Below are positions 7,963 to 18,238 of a stretch of DNA of 57,637 nt, one piece after another (the first letter of the stretch is position 1; every line of letters begins with the position of its first letter). Source of the DNA: Deltaproteobacteria bacterium (GTDB lineage Bacteria; Desulfobacterota; Desulfobulbia; Desulfobulbales; Desulfobulbaceae); contig JAJRTB010000074.1 of assembly GCA_024278495.1 (NCBI GenBank), positions 1-57,637 of the forward strand, written 5' to 3'. Below the pieces are notes generated by a model, which worked only from the letters and a program-made list of their open reading frames with translations, searched no databases and had not been told where the DNA came from. The position numbers and the translations under genes were made by a program.

Positions 7963-9481
7963 GAACCTCATAATCGCGCTGGTCATGCTGGCGATCGGCG
8001 CCGGTATCGGCTATGTCGCGGCCCTCAGGCAGGCGCCGGTCCGGTCCGCCTCCACCGGAAGCGAAGCGGCCGCGCCGGGTTCGGAAGACAAGGGCAAACC
8101 TCTCTTTTACCGGAATGCCATGAATCCCAGCGTCACCTCGCCGGTCCCGGCCAAGGACTCCATGGGCATGGACTATGAGCCGGTCTATGCCGAGGGGAAT
8201 CAGGCCAAAAGCGGGGAGCGCGAGATCCTCTTTTACCGCAACCCCATGAACCCGGACGTCACCTCGCCGGTTCCGGCCAAGGATGCCATGGGTATGGATT
8301 ATGTGCCGGTGTATGCCGACGGTGACTCCGGTTCGGGTGAGCCTTCCGGCACGGTCAGGATCGACCCGGTCATGGTGCAGAATATAGGGGTCCGAACCGC
8401 GATCGCGAAAAAGACTTCTCTGAGCCGGACGGTCCGGGCCGTCGGCCGGGTGGACTACAACGAGGAACGCATGGCCAGGCTCCATCCCAAGACCGAGGGG
8501 TGGATCGATGAGCTCTACATCGACAAGACCGGCGAACAGGTGGAGGAGGACACTATCCTGCTCAGTATCTACTCGCCCCAGTTGGTCGCCACCCAGCAGG
8601 AATATCTCCTGGCCCTGAACAATATGGAGGCGCTCCGGGACAGCAAAATACAAGATGTGCGCGAGGGGGCCAAAAACCTGCTGGACAGCGCCCTGCAGCG
8701 ACTCAAGCTCCTGGACGTGCCGAAACACCAGATCCGGGAGCTGGAAAAGACCCGCAAGGTCAGGAAAAACCTGCATATCCACTCGCCTTTTGCCGGGATC
8801 GTGACCAAGATCGGCGCCCGCCAGGGCCAGTATGTGACGCCCAGGACCGAACTCTACATGATCGCTGATCTCTCCCGGGTCTGGGTGTACGCTGACATCT
8901 ATGAGTACGAACTCTCCTGGGTCAATATCGGCGACAGGGTGGAGATGACCCTGGCCGCCCTGCCGGGTCGGACCTTTACCGGTGTTGTCTCTTATATCTA
9001 CCCGTATGCCGAGGCCAAGACCCGGACCATCAAGGTGCGGTTGCTCTTTGACAACCCTGACCTTCTCCTTAAGCCGGAGATGTTTGCCGAGATCACCATC
9101 AAGGCCGACACCCTGGACAACGTGGTGGTCATCCCGTCCGAGGCCGTGGTTCGCTCCGGCAAGAGCGAGCAGGTCTTCGTGGTCACGGAACCTGGCAAGT
9201 TCGAGCCGCGCAAGGTCACCCTCGGTATCGAGTCCGGCGGCAGGGTGGCGGTCCTGAAGGGTTTGCGCGACGGTGAAACCGTAGTCACGTCGGCCCAGTT
9301 CCTTATCGATTCCGAATCCAAGCTGCGCGAAGCCACCGCCAAGATGATGGAATCGCTTAACCAGAAGCCGGAAGCCAGTGGCCAGAAGACAGAAGACGAG
9401 GGACAGCAGATGGACCCCGTCATGCAGATGGCCGACCCTGCCGGTCAGAAAACAGAAGCAGGAAATCAGAAGACAGAATAA
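7955..9481 (+). CDS. cusB: CusB-type periplasmic adaptor with two heavy-metal-binding domains
   Basis: 508 residues, overlapping cusC by 8 bases. After an N-terminal membrane anchor (about residues 4-26) come two tandem copies of the heavy-metal-binding domain, each with an FYRN-x-MNP motif and SPVPAKD-x-MGMDY (about residues 48-83 and 90-125). The Met residues fit Cu(I)/Ag(I). Then follows the adaptor core of barrel-sandwich, long helical hairpin (about residues 205-265) and beta-barrel (VWVYADIYEYELSWVNIGD). The C-terminus is a low-complexity tail with repeated QKTE units. It links CusC and CusA and hands copper to the pump. Two HMBD copies is one more than most CusB proteins carry. Confidence 0.93.
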   Translation: MNKNLIIALVMLAIGAGIGYVAALRQAPVRSASTGSEAAAPGSEDKGKPLFYRNAMNPSVTSPVPAKDSMGMDYEPVYAEGNQAKSGEREILFYRNPMNPDVTSPVPAKDAMGMDYVPVYADGDSGSGEPSGTVRIDPVMVQNIGVRTAIAKKTSLSRTVRAVGRVDYNEERMARLHPKTEGWIDELYIDKTGEQVEEDTILLSIYSPQLVATQQEYLLALNNMEALRDSKIQDVREGAKNLLDSALQRLKLLDVPKHQIRELEKTRKVRKNLHIHSPFAGIVTKIGARQGQYVTPRTELYMIADLSRVWVYADIYEYELSWVNIGDRVEMTLAALPGRTFTGVVSYIYPYAEAKTRTIKVRLLFDNPDLLLKPEMFAEITIKADTLDNVVVIPSEAVVRSGKSEQVFVVTEPGKFEPRKVTLGIESGGRVAVLKGLRDGETVVTSAQFLIDSESKLREATAKMMESLNQKPEASGQKTEDEGQQMDPVMQMADPAGQKTEAGNQKTE

Positions 9482-9493
9482 GGGAAAAACAGT

Positions 9494-9544
9494 CCGGATC
9501 CGCGGGCGTTCACCGGTGGCGCTGGTGAATGCCCACGGATCCGG
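9494..9544 (+). other. Long hairpin in the cusB-cusA gap
   Basis: Bases 9494-9514 pair with 9524-9544: a 21-bp stem with one mismatch and one G-U wobble, 9-base loop. Its core arm is GGATCCGCGGGCGTTCACC (9496-9514). There is no T-run, and cusA starts 29 bases later, so it may tune cusA relative to cusB or be a REP-like insertion. A related 18-base sequence, GATCCGCGGGCGTGAACC, occurs at 24032-24049. Confidence 0.75.
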
Positions 9545-9573
9545 GAAAAAAATAAAGCCGTCACGGAAAAGAA

Positions 9574-12500
9574 ATGATTCAAGCCATTATCAGCAGCTCC
9601 CTCAAGGACAGGCTCATGGTCCTGATCGCCACCGCCATCATCGCCGCGGTCGGTCTCTGGTCCTATAAAACCATGCCGCTTGACGCCATCCCGGATCTCT
9701 CGGACGTGCAGGTCATCATCTTCACCCCCTATGCGGGCCAGGCGCCCCAGGTGGTGGAGGACCAGGTCACCTACCCTCTGACCACGGCCATGCTGGCCGT
9801 ACCCAATGCCAAGGTGGTGCGGGGCTATTCCTTTTTCGGCCTCTCCTTCATCTACATCATCTTTGAGGACGGCACCGACATGTACTGGGCCCGCTCCAGG
9901 GTTCTTGAATCGCTTAACTACGTGAGCGGCCGGCTGCCCGCCGGTGTCACTCCGACCCTGGGGCCGGACGCCACCGGGGTTGGCTGGGTTTACGAGTACG
10001 CCCTGGTCGACAAAACCGGTAAACATGACCTGGCTCAGCTCCGATCCATCCAGGACTGGTACCTGCGCTACCCGCTTCAGACCGTGCAGGGCGTGGCCGA
10101 GGTCGCCTCGGTGGGCGGCTATGTCAAACAGTACCAGGTCGAGGTGGATCCCAATGCCCTGGCCGCCTATAACATTCCCCTGGCCAAGGTGAGAATGGCC
10201 ATCAAGCGTTCCAATCAGGACGTGGGCGGCCGTCTGGTCGAGATGGCCGAAACCGAGTACATGGTTCGCGCCCTGGGCTATATCAAGGACCTGGACGACC
10301 TGAAAACCATCCCTGTGGGCGTGGACGCGAACGGTACCCCCATCCGGTTGCGAGACGTGGCAAATATCCAGATCGGACCGGAGCTGCGCCGCGGTATTGT
10401 TGATTTGAACGGCGAGGGCGAGGTGGCCGGCGGTGTGGTCATCATGCGTTTTGGCGAAAACGCCCTGGCCACAATTCAGAATGTCCGCGCCAAGCTTGAG
10501 GAACTGAAAGCCGGACTGCCCGAAGGGGTGGAGATCGTTACCGTCTATGACCGGGGTGACCTGATCGAGCGGGCCGTCAAGAGCCTGAATACCTCGCTCA
10601 TGCAGGAGCTGCTCATTGTCAGCGTGGTGGTCATCCTCTTTCTGCTCCATGCCCGGTCCGCCTTTGTCGCCATCATCACCCTGCCGCTGGGTATCCTCAT
10701 GGCCTTTATCGTCATGCGCTGGCAGGGGCTGAACGCCAATATCATGTCCCTGGGCGGGATCGCCATCACTATCGGCACCATGGTGGACGGCGCCATCGTC
10801 ATGGTGGAGAACGCCCACAAACACCTGGCCCTGGCCGGGGAGGACAAGGGAGCCGCCCTCACCAATGACGAGCGCTGGCAGGTGATCGGGGAGTCGTCGC
10901 GCGAGGTGGGCCCGGCCCTGTTTTTTTCGCTTCTGGTGATCACGGTTTCCTTTCTGCCCATCTTTACCATGCAGGCCCAGGAAGGTCGGCTGTTCAGCCC
11001 GCTGGCCTTTACCGCCACCTATGCCATGGCTGCCTCGGCCATCCTGGCCGTCACCCTGGTACCGGTGATGATGGGCTATTTAGTCCGGGGCCGGATCGTC
11101 CCGGAACAGAAGAACCCGGTCAACCGACTCCTGCACCTGCTGCACACGCCGTTTCTGAAGGCGGCCATGCGCTTTCGCTGGATCACCCTGATCATGGCCG
11201 TGGCCCTGCTCGCAATAACCGTTGTACCGCTGAACCGACTCGGCAGCGAGTTCATGCCGCCGCTCGACGAGGGCGACATCCTGTACATGCCCACCACCTT
11301 CCCGGGTATCTCCATCACCAAGGCCAAGGAGCTGCTCAAGCAGACCGACGCGATCCTGGCCACCTTTCCCGAGGTGCACCACGTTTTCGGCAAGGTGGGC
11401 CGGGCCGAGACCGCGACAGACTCGGCGCCGCTCTCCATGATGGAGACCACCATCCGCCTCAAGCCCAGGGACCAGTGGCCCGACCCGAAAAAGACTACTT
11501 CGGAGCTGATGGCCGAGATGGACAAGGCCATCAATTTCCCCGGCGTGGCCAATGCCTGGACCATGCCGATCAAGACCCGGATCGATATGCTCTCCACCGG
11601 CATCAAGACCCCTATCGGCATCAAGGTGTCCGGTCCGGACCTGAATGTTCTGCAACGGCTGTCCAAGGAGATCGAGCAGGCTATGAAGATGTTGCCCGAG
11701 ACCCTGTCCGCCTTTGGCGACCGGGCCGTGGGCGGGTATTATCTCGACTTTGACATTGACCGGGAGCGGGCATCGCGCTACGGCCTGACCGTGGGTGATG
11801 TCCAGGACGTTATCCAGAGCGCGCTCGGCGGCATGAACATCACCCGGACCGTCGAGGGGCTGGAACGCTACCCGGTCAACCTGCGCTATCCCCGCGAGCT
11901 GCGCGACGATATCGAGTCCATGAAACGGATCCTTATCTCCACCCCTACCGGCGCCCAGGTGCCCATGGCCCAGGTGGCAACGCTGCAACTGCGGCGCGGT
12001 CCGCCGGTTATCAAGAGCGAGGATGCCCGGCCCAATGCCTGGATCTACGTGGATATCAACACCTCGGACATCGGCGGCTTCGTGGCCCAGGCAAAACAGG
12101 CCCTGGCCGAGCAGGTCACCATTCCGCCCGGCTATACCCTGACCTGGTCGGGTCAGTTCGAGTACATGGAGCGGGCCGCACAAAGGTTGCGGATCGTCCT
12201 GCCGGCAACGCTTCTGATTATTTTCCTGCTCCTCTACCTGAACTTCCGCAACATGACCGAGCCGGTGATCGTCATGCTCTCCATCCCCTTTGGCCTGATC
12301 GGCGGTATCTGGCTGATTTACGTCAACGGCTATAACATGTCGGTGGCGGTGGCGGTCGGGTTTATCGCCCTGGCCGGCATGGCCGCCGAGATCGGGGTGC
12401 TGGTCTTGAGTTTTATCGACCTGGAAATAGAAAAGCGCCGGGCCGCCTCATCAGACGGCCTGCTCACCGGGGCCGACATCGCCGATGCGGCCCAGATCGC

Positions 12501-12720
12501 CACCTCGCGCAGGGTCCGGCCGGTGGCCATGACCGCGGTATCGACCATGGCGGGCCTGGTGCCCATCATGTTGAGCAGCGGCACCGGCTCGGACGTGACC
12601 CACCGTATCGCCGCGCCTATGCTCGGCGGCATGATCACAGTCCTCATCCTCAATCTCCTGGTTCTGCCGGTCATCTACAGCGTCGTTCTCCAGTTTCAGG
12701 AGTGGCGCGAGAGGAAATAG
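9574..12720 (+). CDS. cusA: CusA-type heavy-metal efflux RND transporter
   Basis: 1048 residues, the usual length for HME-RND pumps. The N-terminus (SSLKDRLMVLIATAIIAAVG) and the TM4 signature with MVDGAIVMVENAHKH, holding the proton-relay Asp and Glu, define the family. The metal site methionines of E. coli CusA (573, 623, 672) have counterparts here at 572 (ILYMPTT), 623 (LSMMETT) and 672 (RIDMLSTG), which argues for Cu(I)/Ag(I) rather than Zn/Co. It is an inner-membrane trimer driven by the proton gradient, moving metal through CusB and CusC out of the cell. It is the last gene of the operon and is followed by an intrinsic terminator. Confidence 0.95.
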   Translation: MIQAIISSSLKDRLMVLIATAIIAAVGLWSYKTMPLDAIPDLSDVQVIIFTPYAGQAPQVVEDQVTYPLTTAMLAVPNAKVVRGYSFFGLSFIYIIFEDGTDMYWARSRVLESLNYVSGRLPAGVTPTLGPDATGVGWVYEYALVDKTGKHDLAQLRSIQDWYLRYPLQTVQGVAEVASVGGYVKQYQVEVDPNALAAYNIPLAKVRMAIKRSNQDVGGRLVEMAETEYMVRALGYIKDLDDLKTIPVGVDANGTPIRLRDVANIQIGPELRRGIVDLNGEGEVAGGVVIMRFGENALATIQNVRAKLEELKAGLPEGVEIVTVYDRGDLIERAVKSLNTSLMQELLIVSVVVILFLLHARSAFVAIITLPLGILMAFIVMRWQGLNANIMSLGGIAITIGTMVDGAIVMVENAHKHLALAGEDKGAALTNDERWQVIGESSREVGPALFFSLLVITVSFLPIFTMQAQEGRLFSPLAFTATYAMAASAILAVTLVPVMMGYLVRGRIVPEQKNPVNRLLHLLHTPFLKAAMRFRWITLIMAVALLAITVVPLNRLGSEFMPPLDEGDILYMPTTFPGISITKAKELLKQTDAILATFPEVHHVFGKVGRAETATDSAPLSMMETTIRLKPRDQWPDPKKTTSELMAEMDKAINFPGVANAWTMPIKTRIDMLSTGIKTPIGIKVSGPDLNVLQRLSKEIEQAMKMLPETLSAFGDRAVGGYYLDFDIDRERASRYGLTVGDVQDVIQSALGGMNITRTVEGLERYPVNLRYPRELRDDIESMKRILISTPTGAQVPMAQVATLQLRRGPPVIKSEDARPNAWIYVDINTSDIGGFVAQAKQALAEQVTIPPGYTLTWSGQFEYMERAAQRLRIVLPATLLIIFLLLYLNFRNMTEPVIVMLSIPFGLIGGIWLIYVNGYNMSVAVAVGFIALAGMAAEIGVLVLSFIDLEIEKRRAASSDGLLTGADIADAAQIATSRRVRPVAMTAVSTMAGLVPIMLSSGTGSDVTHRIAAPMLGGMITVLILNLLVLPVIYSVVLQFQEWRERK

Positions 12721-12736
12721 CGCAGAGAAAAGAGAG

Positions 12737-12763
12737 AAAAGGGGTCTGCCCCCCTTTTTTTTT
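12737..12763 (+). terminator. Rho-independent terminator of the cus operon
   Basis: AAAAGGGG (12737-12744) pairs with CCCCTTTT (12751-12758) over a 6-base loop, with nine T residues (12755-12763) at and after the stem base. It lies 16 bases after the cusA stop. Confidence 0.85.
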
Positions 12764-12772
12764 CAGTTCGCT

Positions 12773-12822
12773 GGTAAGTGGTCAGGTAAACTCGCAGAGT
12801 TACAAACCCTGTGACGAGTTAC
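12773..12822 (+). repeat. Dispersed 50-bp repeat, copy A
   Basis: This 50-base segment matches 43119-43168 at 45 of 50 positions without gaps. It begins GGTAAGTGG and ends with AACCCTGTGACGAGTTAC, the palindrome-forming core also seen (in either orientation) at 37321, 38336, 43184 and 51986. It lies between the cus terminator and xerC. Confidence 0.8.
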
Positions 12823-12845
12823 GTTCCCTGTGGTACAAATGAGGC

Positions 12846-13757
12846 ATGGATGCAACAGCGCACATATCCGCCTTCAGGCAATGGCTTGAGGTGGAGCGGG
12901 GCTATTCCGGGCATACGGTGGATGGGTACCTGCACGATGTGGGGGAGTTTTATGACTTCCTGCGTGCAGGGGGCAGGGAAGATGGGCCGGTCGCGGCCGA
13001 GGACGTCCGGATGTTCGTGGCCTCGCTCTACCAGACCAATTCAAGCGCCACGGTCGGTCGCAAGCTCTCGGCATTGCGTTCTTTTTTTCGTTTTCTGTGC
13101 CGCCGCGGCGTTCTGGCGGCTGATCCCCTGGCCGGTATTGCCAACCCGAAAAAGGGAGCGCACATGCCTGTCTTCCTGACCGTGGACGAGGTCTTTTCCC
13201 TCATTGAGGAGCCCGGTCCAGGGGACCGGTTCGCGGCCCGGGACACGGCTATCCTGGAACTTATCTATTCCACCGGCATGCGCGTTTCGGAGCTCGTGTC
13301 ACGCGACATAAATGATCTTGATTTTGACACCGGAATGGTTAGGGTAACCGGCAAGGGAAAAAAGGAGCGGATCGTCCCCTTTGGCAGCGCGGCCGCCGAG
13401 GCCCTGCAACACTACTTTCCGAGCCGCGCGAGTCATCTGGCGGTCCTGGCGGGCAAGGGTAAAAAGGTGGACAGGGAAGCTCTGTTTCTTAACCGCAGCG
13501 GCACCAGGCTGACCAGTCGCAGTGTTGAACGCCTGGTCAGGACGTATGCCCTGCGGGCCGGGATTTCGGCCGAGGTGACGCCCCATGCCCTGCGCCACTC
13601 GTTTGCCACCCACCTGCTGGAGATGGGGGCGGATTTGCGGCTGGTCCAGGAACTGCTTGGCCATGTGAGCCTGTCAACGACCCAGAAATACACCCATTTG
13701 AACATGGATCACCTCACCCGGGTCTACGACGCCGCCCACCCCATGGCCGGGAAATAA
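12846..13757 (+). CDS. xerC: Tyrosine recombinase XerC
   Basis: 303 residues with an N-terminal SAM-like core-binding domain (about 1-90) and a C-terminal catalytic domain. The catalytic set is complete: Arg146 (GMRVSEL), His247 and Arg250 (HALRHSF), His273 (LLGHVSLSTTQKYTH) and the nucleophile Tyr282. Length, lack of other integrase features, and position directly before hslVU (as in many bacteria) identify the chromosome-dimer resolution enzyme XerC rather than a phage integrase. It acts with XerD at dif. No strong ribosome site is seen before the ATG at 12846, which is 23 bases after the dispersed repeat. Confidence 0.9.
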   Translation: MDATAHISAFRQWLEVERGYSGHTVDGYLHDVGEFYDFLRAGGREDGPVAAEDVRMFVASLYQTNSSATVGRKLSALRSFFRFLCRRGVLAADPLAGIANPKKGAHMPVFLTVDEVFSLIEEPGPGDRFAARDTAILELIYSTGMRVSELVSRDINDLDFDTGMVRVTGKGKKERIVPFGSAAAEALQHYFPSRASHLAVLAGKGKKVDREALFLNRSGTRLTSRSVERLVRTYALRAGISAEVTPHALRHSFATHLLEMGADLRLVQELLGHVSLSTTQKYTHLNMDHLTRVYDAAHPMAGK

Positions 13758-13778
13758 CCCAGACATGATTTTCTGAAG

Positions 13779-14315
13779 ATGATGCAGCAACGACGTTCCA
13801 CAACCATTCTTGCCGTGCGCCACAAGGGCGAGGTTGCCGTGGCCGGTGACGGCCAGGTCTCGTTCGGCGACACCATTGTCAAGCATCAGGCGACCAAGGT
13901 CCGCCGCCTTTATAACGACAAGGTGATCACCGGCTTTGCCGGGGCCACGGCCGACGCCTTTACCCTGTATGACAAGCTGGAGCAGAAGCTTGAGCAGTAC
14001 AACGGTAACCTGCTGCGTTCATCCGTTGAACTGGCCAAGGACTGGCGCACCGACCGGATCCTGCGCCGCCTGGAAGCGCTGCTCATCGCGGTGGACACCA
14101 CGCACTCCTTTCTGCTTTCGGGCAGCGGCGACGTGATCGAGCCCGACGACGGCATCCTTGCCATCGGCTCGGGCGGGCCGTATGCCCAGGCCGCGGCCAC
14201 GGCCCTGGTCCGCCACGCGGATTTAAGCGCCGGGGAAATTGCCCGCTCCGCCCTTGAAATCGCCGGTTCCATCTGCGTCTACACCAACCGGAACATAGTC
14301 CTTGAGAAGTTATAA
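13779..14315 (+). CDS. hslV: ATP-dependent protease subunit HslV
   Basis: 178 residues of an N-terminal-threonine peptidase. The mature enzyme should start at the Thr of [10 protein letters not shown], so the predicted start at 13779 leaves a 7-residue leader (or 6 from the ATG at 13782) to be removed; longer leaders than the E. coli Met are known in other HslV proteins. Conserved [18 protein letters not shown] and [14 protein letters not shown] are present. It forms the double-hexamer proteolytic core capped by HslU in the cytoplasm. The gene is 21 bases after xerC and 4 bases before hslU, one operon. Confidence 0.95.
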   Translation: MMQQRRSTTILAVRHKGEVAVAGDGQVSFGDTIVKHQATKVRRLYNDKVITGFAGATADAFTLYDKLEQKLEQYNGNLLRSSVELAKDWRTDRILRRLEALLIAVDTTHSFLLSGSGDVIEPDDGILAIGSGGPYAQAAATALVRHADLSAGEIARSALEIAGSICVYTNRNIVLEKL

Positions 14316-14319
14316 CGTT

Positions 14320-15726
<1,407 letters not shown>

Positions 15727-15790
15727 CCCTGAATCATTCAGGGGAACCACAAAGGGGCAGGTCCCGGCTCCTTTGGAAGGGAGGAGGGAA

Positions 15791-16318
15791 ATGGGAAAAA
15801 TACAGTTCAGAATCGAACCGGACCTGCAGTACTGCCCGCAATGCCATGATGAGTACCGGGCCGATATCCTCACCTGCGCCGAATGCGGCATTGATCTTGT
15901 CAGCGGCGCCCGGCTGCTGGAGATCCAGGCCGGACAGGGCAGAAAGGAGATCCGGGAAATCACCCCGGACGATGACCTGGCCGATATCATGAAGGGGCAG
16001 ATCCTCAATATCAAGACCGTCCAGGCCCGGCTGCGCGAAGAGGGAATCCCCACGATCATAGCCGGTGACGCGGGCACCTGCGGCAAGGGATGCTGCGGCG
16101 GCGGCGAGGTCAGGCTCCAGGCCCGGACCGCCGATCTTGCCGAGGTTTCCCGGATACTGGCCCGGGAGCATGCCAGGTCAACCAGCCTGATGGAGCACGA
16201 CACCACTTACCTGGAGGCCGCCTATGACGCGGATGCCGGCCGGGCCATCTGCCCGGCCTGCGGTTGTTCCTTTACCACCGAAACCACCACCTGTCCCGAC
16301 TGCGGCCTCTGCTTTTAA
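15791..16318 (+). CDS. Double zinc-ribbon protein with a central DUF2007-like domain
   Basis: 175 residues from the ATG at 15791, with GGAGG at 15783-15787. An N-terminal zinc ribbon (CPQC...CAEC, about residues 13-33) and a C-terminal one (CPAC...CPDC, about residues 155-172) flank a middle part. The middle (VQARLREEGIPTIIAGDAGT) resembles signal-transducing DUF2007 domains and includes a CGKGCCGGG cysteine run. It is probably a cytoplasmic zinc protein. Its stop overlaps the start of the next gene (TAATG), so it is translationally coupled to the YkgJ-type protein. Function unknown; such pairs recur in Desulfobacterota as far as I recall. Confidence 0.75.
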   Translation: MGKIQFRIEPDLQYCPQCHDEYRADILTCAECGIDLVSGARLLEIQAGQGRKEIREITPDDDLADIMKGQILNIKTVQARLREEGIPTIIAGDAGTCGKGCCGGGEVRLQARTADLAEVSRILAREHARSTSLMEHDTTYLEAAYDADAGRAICPACGCSFTTETTTCPDCGLCF

Positions 16319-16683
16319 TGATCTACTGCAACTACTGTCCCGGTTATTGCTGCTACCGCCTGGAAGGGGCGGTTCTCCTGCTCACGGCTGCGGATATCAA
16401 TCGCCTGGCACGTCACTTCAGGATCAGTGACGGCGAGGCGCGCAGGCGGTACCTGGAAAACAGAAACACCTTCAAGGTCAGGAAAGACGGCTCCTGCATC
16501 TTCCAGGCGCGGGACCGGATGATCAGGCGCTGCACCATCCACGAGGTCCGGCCGGACCAGTGCCGCCGCTTCCCCTACGACAAGCCCTGTCCCTACCTTG
16601 AACGCGAAGACCTGCTCGAGCAGATTCAGCCACGGATAGAACGCGCCCTTTTTTCCTTGTCGCCCCGCAGAGATGAGGCCTGA
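16318..16683 (+). CDS. YkgJ-type cysteine-cluster protein
   Basis: 121 residues. The start ATG shares its first base with the preceding stop (TAATG), which fixes it. The N-terminus MIYCNYCPGYCCYRLEG and the later CIFQ, RRCTIHEVRPDQCRRFP motifs are the YkgJ/CxxCxxCC family pattern, thought to bind zinc or iron through conserved cysteines. The cysteines in CTIHEVRPDQCRRFPYDKPC are well kept. It ends 11 bases inside the next gene. It belongs to a run of three overlapping genes; the cellular role is not known. Confidence 0.85.
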   Translation: MIYCNYCPGYCCYRLEGAVLLLTAADINRLARHFRISDGEARRRYLENRNTFKVRKDGSCIFQARDRMIRRCTIHEVRPDQCRRFPYDKPCPYLEREDLLEQIQPRIERALFSLSPRRDEA

Positions 16684-18022
16684 TCCATCAGAGACTGTCC
16701 AGGGTGACCAGAGGGTCATTTTCGGCTGGGCCATGTATGACTGGGCCAACTCGGCCTATGTCACCACCACTGCCGTGGCTGTTCTGCCCATGTACTTTGC
16801 CGGGGTGGTGGTCCCGCCCGGGGGGCTGCGTATCGGCTCTACCCCGGTCGCGGCCGAGACCCTGTGGGGCTTCATGGTGTCGGCCGCCGCCCTGTTCGTC
16901 TTTGTCCTGGCCCCGGTTCTCGGGGCTGTTGCCGATTTTGCCGCCGCCAAAAAGCGGTTTCTGCTGAGTTTCTGCGCCCTGGGCGTGTTCAGCGCCGCCC
17001 TGCTGTCCCTGTGCGGACCGGGCGCGGTCTGGCCGACCATGTTGCTCTTTGTCCTGGCCCAGATCGGGTTTGTCGGCGGCAATGTGTTCTACGACGCTTT
17101 CCTGCCCCAGATCGCCGCTCCGGGTGATGAGGACCGCGTGTCCAGCAAAGGATACGCCTTTGGCTACGTGGGCGGCGGCCTCCAGTTCGCTACCTCGCTG
17201 CTCCTGATCGCCTTCCACGATACACTGGGCCTGAGCGCTCCGGCCGCGGCCCGGCTTGCCATGCTGGGCGCGGCCCTGTGGTGGGGCGGTTTTGCCCTGG
17301 TCACGGCCCGGCTCCTGCGCGAACCACGAAACAGGGAAGGGGAGGGCGACACCGCCCGCAGCGCCCTGTTCTACCTCTGCCAAGGCTTTGCCCGGGTCCG
17401 GCAGACCATGAACCACGTCCGTCGTCTCAGGGGCCTGGCCCTGTTTCTGCTGGCCTTTCTGGTCTACAACGAGGGCATCCAGACCGTGATCCAGATGGCC
17501 ACCATGTATGGTAAACAGGAGCTGGGACTTGGCTCAACCGCCCTGATGGGGACCCTGCTGCTGGTCCAGGTGGTGGGTATCTTCGGGGCGCTCCTCTTTG
17601 GCCGGATAGCCGGGATGATCGGCAGCAAGCATGCCATCATGCTCTCGCTCGGTATCTGGTGCGGGGTGGTTGTCTACGGGTATTTCATTGACTCTGCCGC
17701 GCAGTACTTTATCCTCGGCGGTATCATCGGCCTGGTCCTGGGCGGCTCCCAGGCCATCAGCCGTTCCTTCTACGCCGCCATGATTCCCGCCGGCTCCCCG
17801 GCTGAGTTTTTCGGTTTCTACTCGGTGGTCAGCAAGTTCTCCGCCATCTGGGGCCCCTTCCTCTTTGCCATGATCCGTCATTTCAGCGGTTCTTCCCGCA
17901 ATGCCCTGCTCTCCATTATCATCTTCTTCATCCTCGGCCTCATCCTCCTCTCCTTTGTCACGTCTGATTCCGGGAGGCGCGCCGGCGGTGCGGTTGGAGG
18001 TGGCCGGGCCGTGGGGCCATAG
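16673..18022 (+). CDS. MFS transporter of the UMF1/Atg22-like family
   Basis: 449 residues with about 12 hydrophobic helices. The start (VIFGWAMYDWANSAYVTTTA) is the diagnostic N-terminus of UMF1-type transporters, and GNVFYDAFLPQIA and SSKGYAFGYVGGGLQF are also family hallmarks. These proteins are inner-membrane transporters distantly related to fungal vacuolar amino-acid exporter Atg22; the bacterial substrate is unknown. The ATG at 16673 lies inside the end of the YkgJ gene, indicating cotranscription. The C-terminus ends in a Gly/Arg-rich tail. Confidence 0.9.
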   Translation: MRPDPSETVQGDQRVIFGWAMYDWANSAYVTTTAVAVLPMYFAGVVVPPGGLRIGSTPVAAETLWGFMVSAAALFVFVLAPVLGAVADFAAAKKRFLLSFCALGVFSAALLSLCGPGAVWPTMLLFVLAQIGFVGGNVFYDAFLPQIAAPGDEDRVSSKGYAFGYVGGGLQFATSLLLIAFHDTLGLSAPAAARLAMLGAALWWGGFALVTARLLREPRNREGEGDTARSALFYLCQGFARVRQTMNHVRRLRGLALFLLAFLVYNEGIQTVIQMATMYGKQELGLGSTALMGTLLLVQVVGIFGALLFGRIAGMIGSKHAIMLSLGIWCGVVVYGYFIDSAAQYFILGGIIGLVLGGSQAISRSFYAAMIPAGSPAEFFGFYSVVSKFSAIWGPFLFAMIRHFSGSSRNALLSIIIFFILGLILLSFVTSDSGRRAGGAVGGGRAVGP

Positions 18023-18044
18023 AAACAGGTCAGGGGAAAAAGGG

Positions 18045-18081
18045 TGCTTGTGTTTAGGGGGGTGATGTGATTTATTTGGCG
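18045..18081 (+). promoter_or_regulatory. Leader motif shared with the second sugar-phosphate transferase gene
   Basis: The first 34 bases from TGCTTGTGTTT align with 21302-21335 at about 25 positions without gaps, including GTGATGTGATTTATT here versus GTTATGTGATTAATT there. Both copies sit in the gap before a polysaccharide gene. Whether it is a protein site, a promoter part or an old repeat is open. Confidence 0.4.
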
Positions 18082-18103
18082 CAGACGTTGACACAGATGG
18101 AAC

Positions 18104-18169
18104 GTAAGCGCTCACAGGCACCGTATCTTTGCACGCCTGCACAAACCTGCGGCCCCTGAGAGCGCTTAC
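18104..18169. repeat. Long inverted repeat before the polysaccharide genes
   Basis: GTAAGCGCTC (18104-18113) is the exact reverse complement of GAGCGCTTAC (18160-18169), 46 bases apart. Next to the arms ACAGG (18114-18118) and CCTGA (18155-18159) extend the pairing with one offset base. It lies in the untranslated gap before the dehydratase gene. Confidence 0.6.
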
Positions 18170-18238
18170 ACCATTGTGGTTGAAAAAACGGATGGTTGGA
18201 CATCCCGTGGTTACCATGAATCAGGCAGGGGATATTTG

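Noticed and set aside
9466-10824. 452-residue minus-strand open frame
   Set aside because: Shadow of cusA in GC-rich DNA; composition is His/Asp/Gly-rich and without known motifs, while the plus strand is a clear RND pump.
12846-13757. Phage or integron integrase marking an island
   Set aside because: Length, catalytic set and the hslVU neighbours point to the housekeeping recombinase XerC; no attachment site or tRNA is near.
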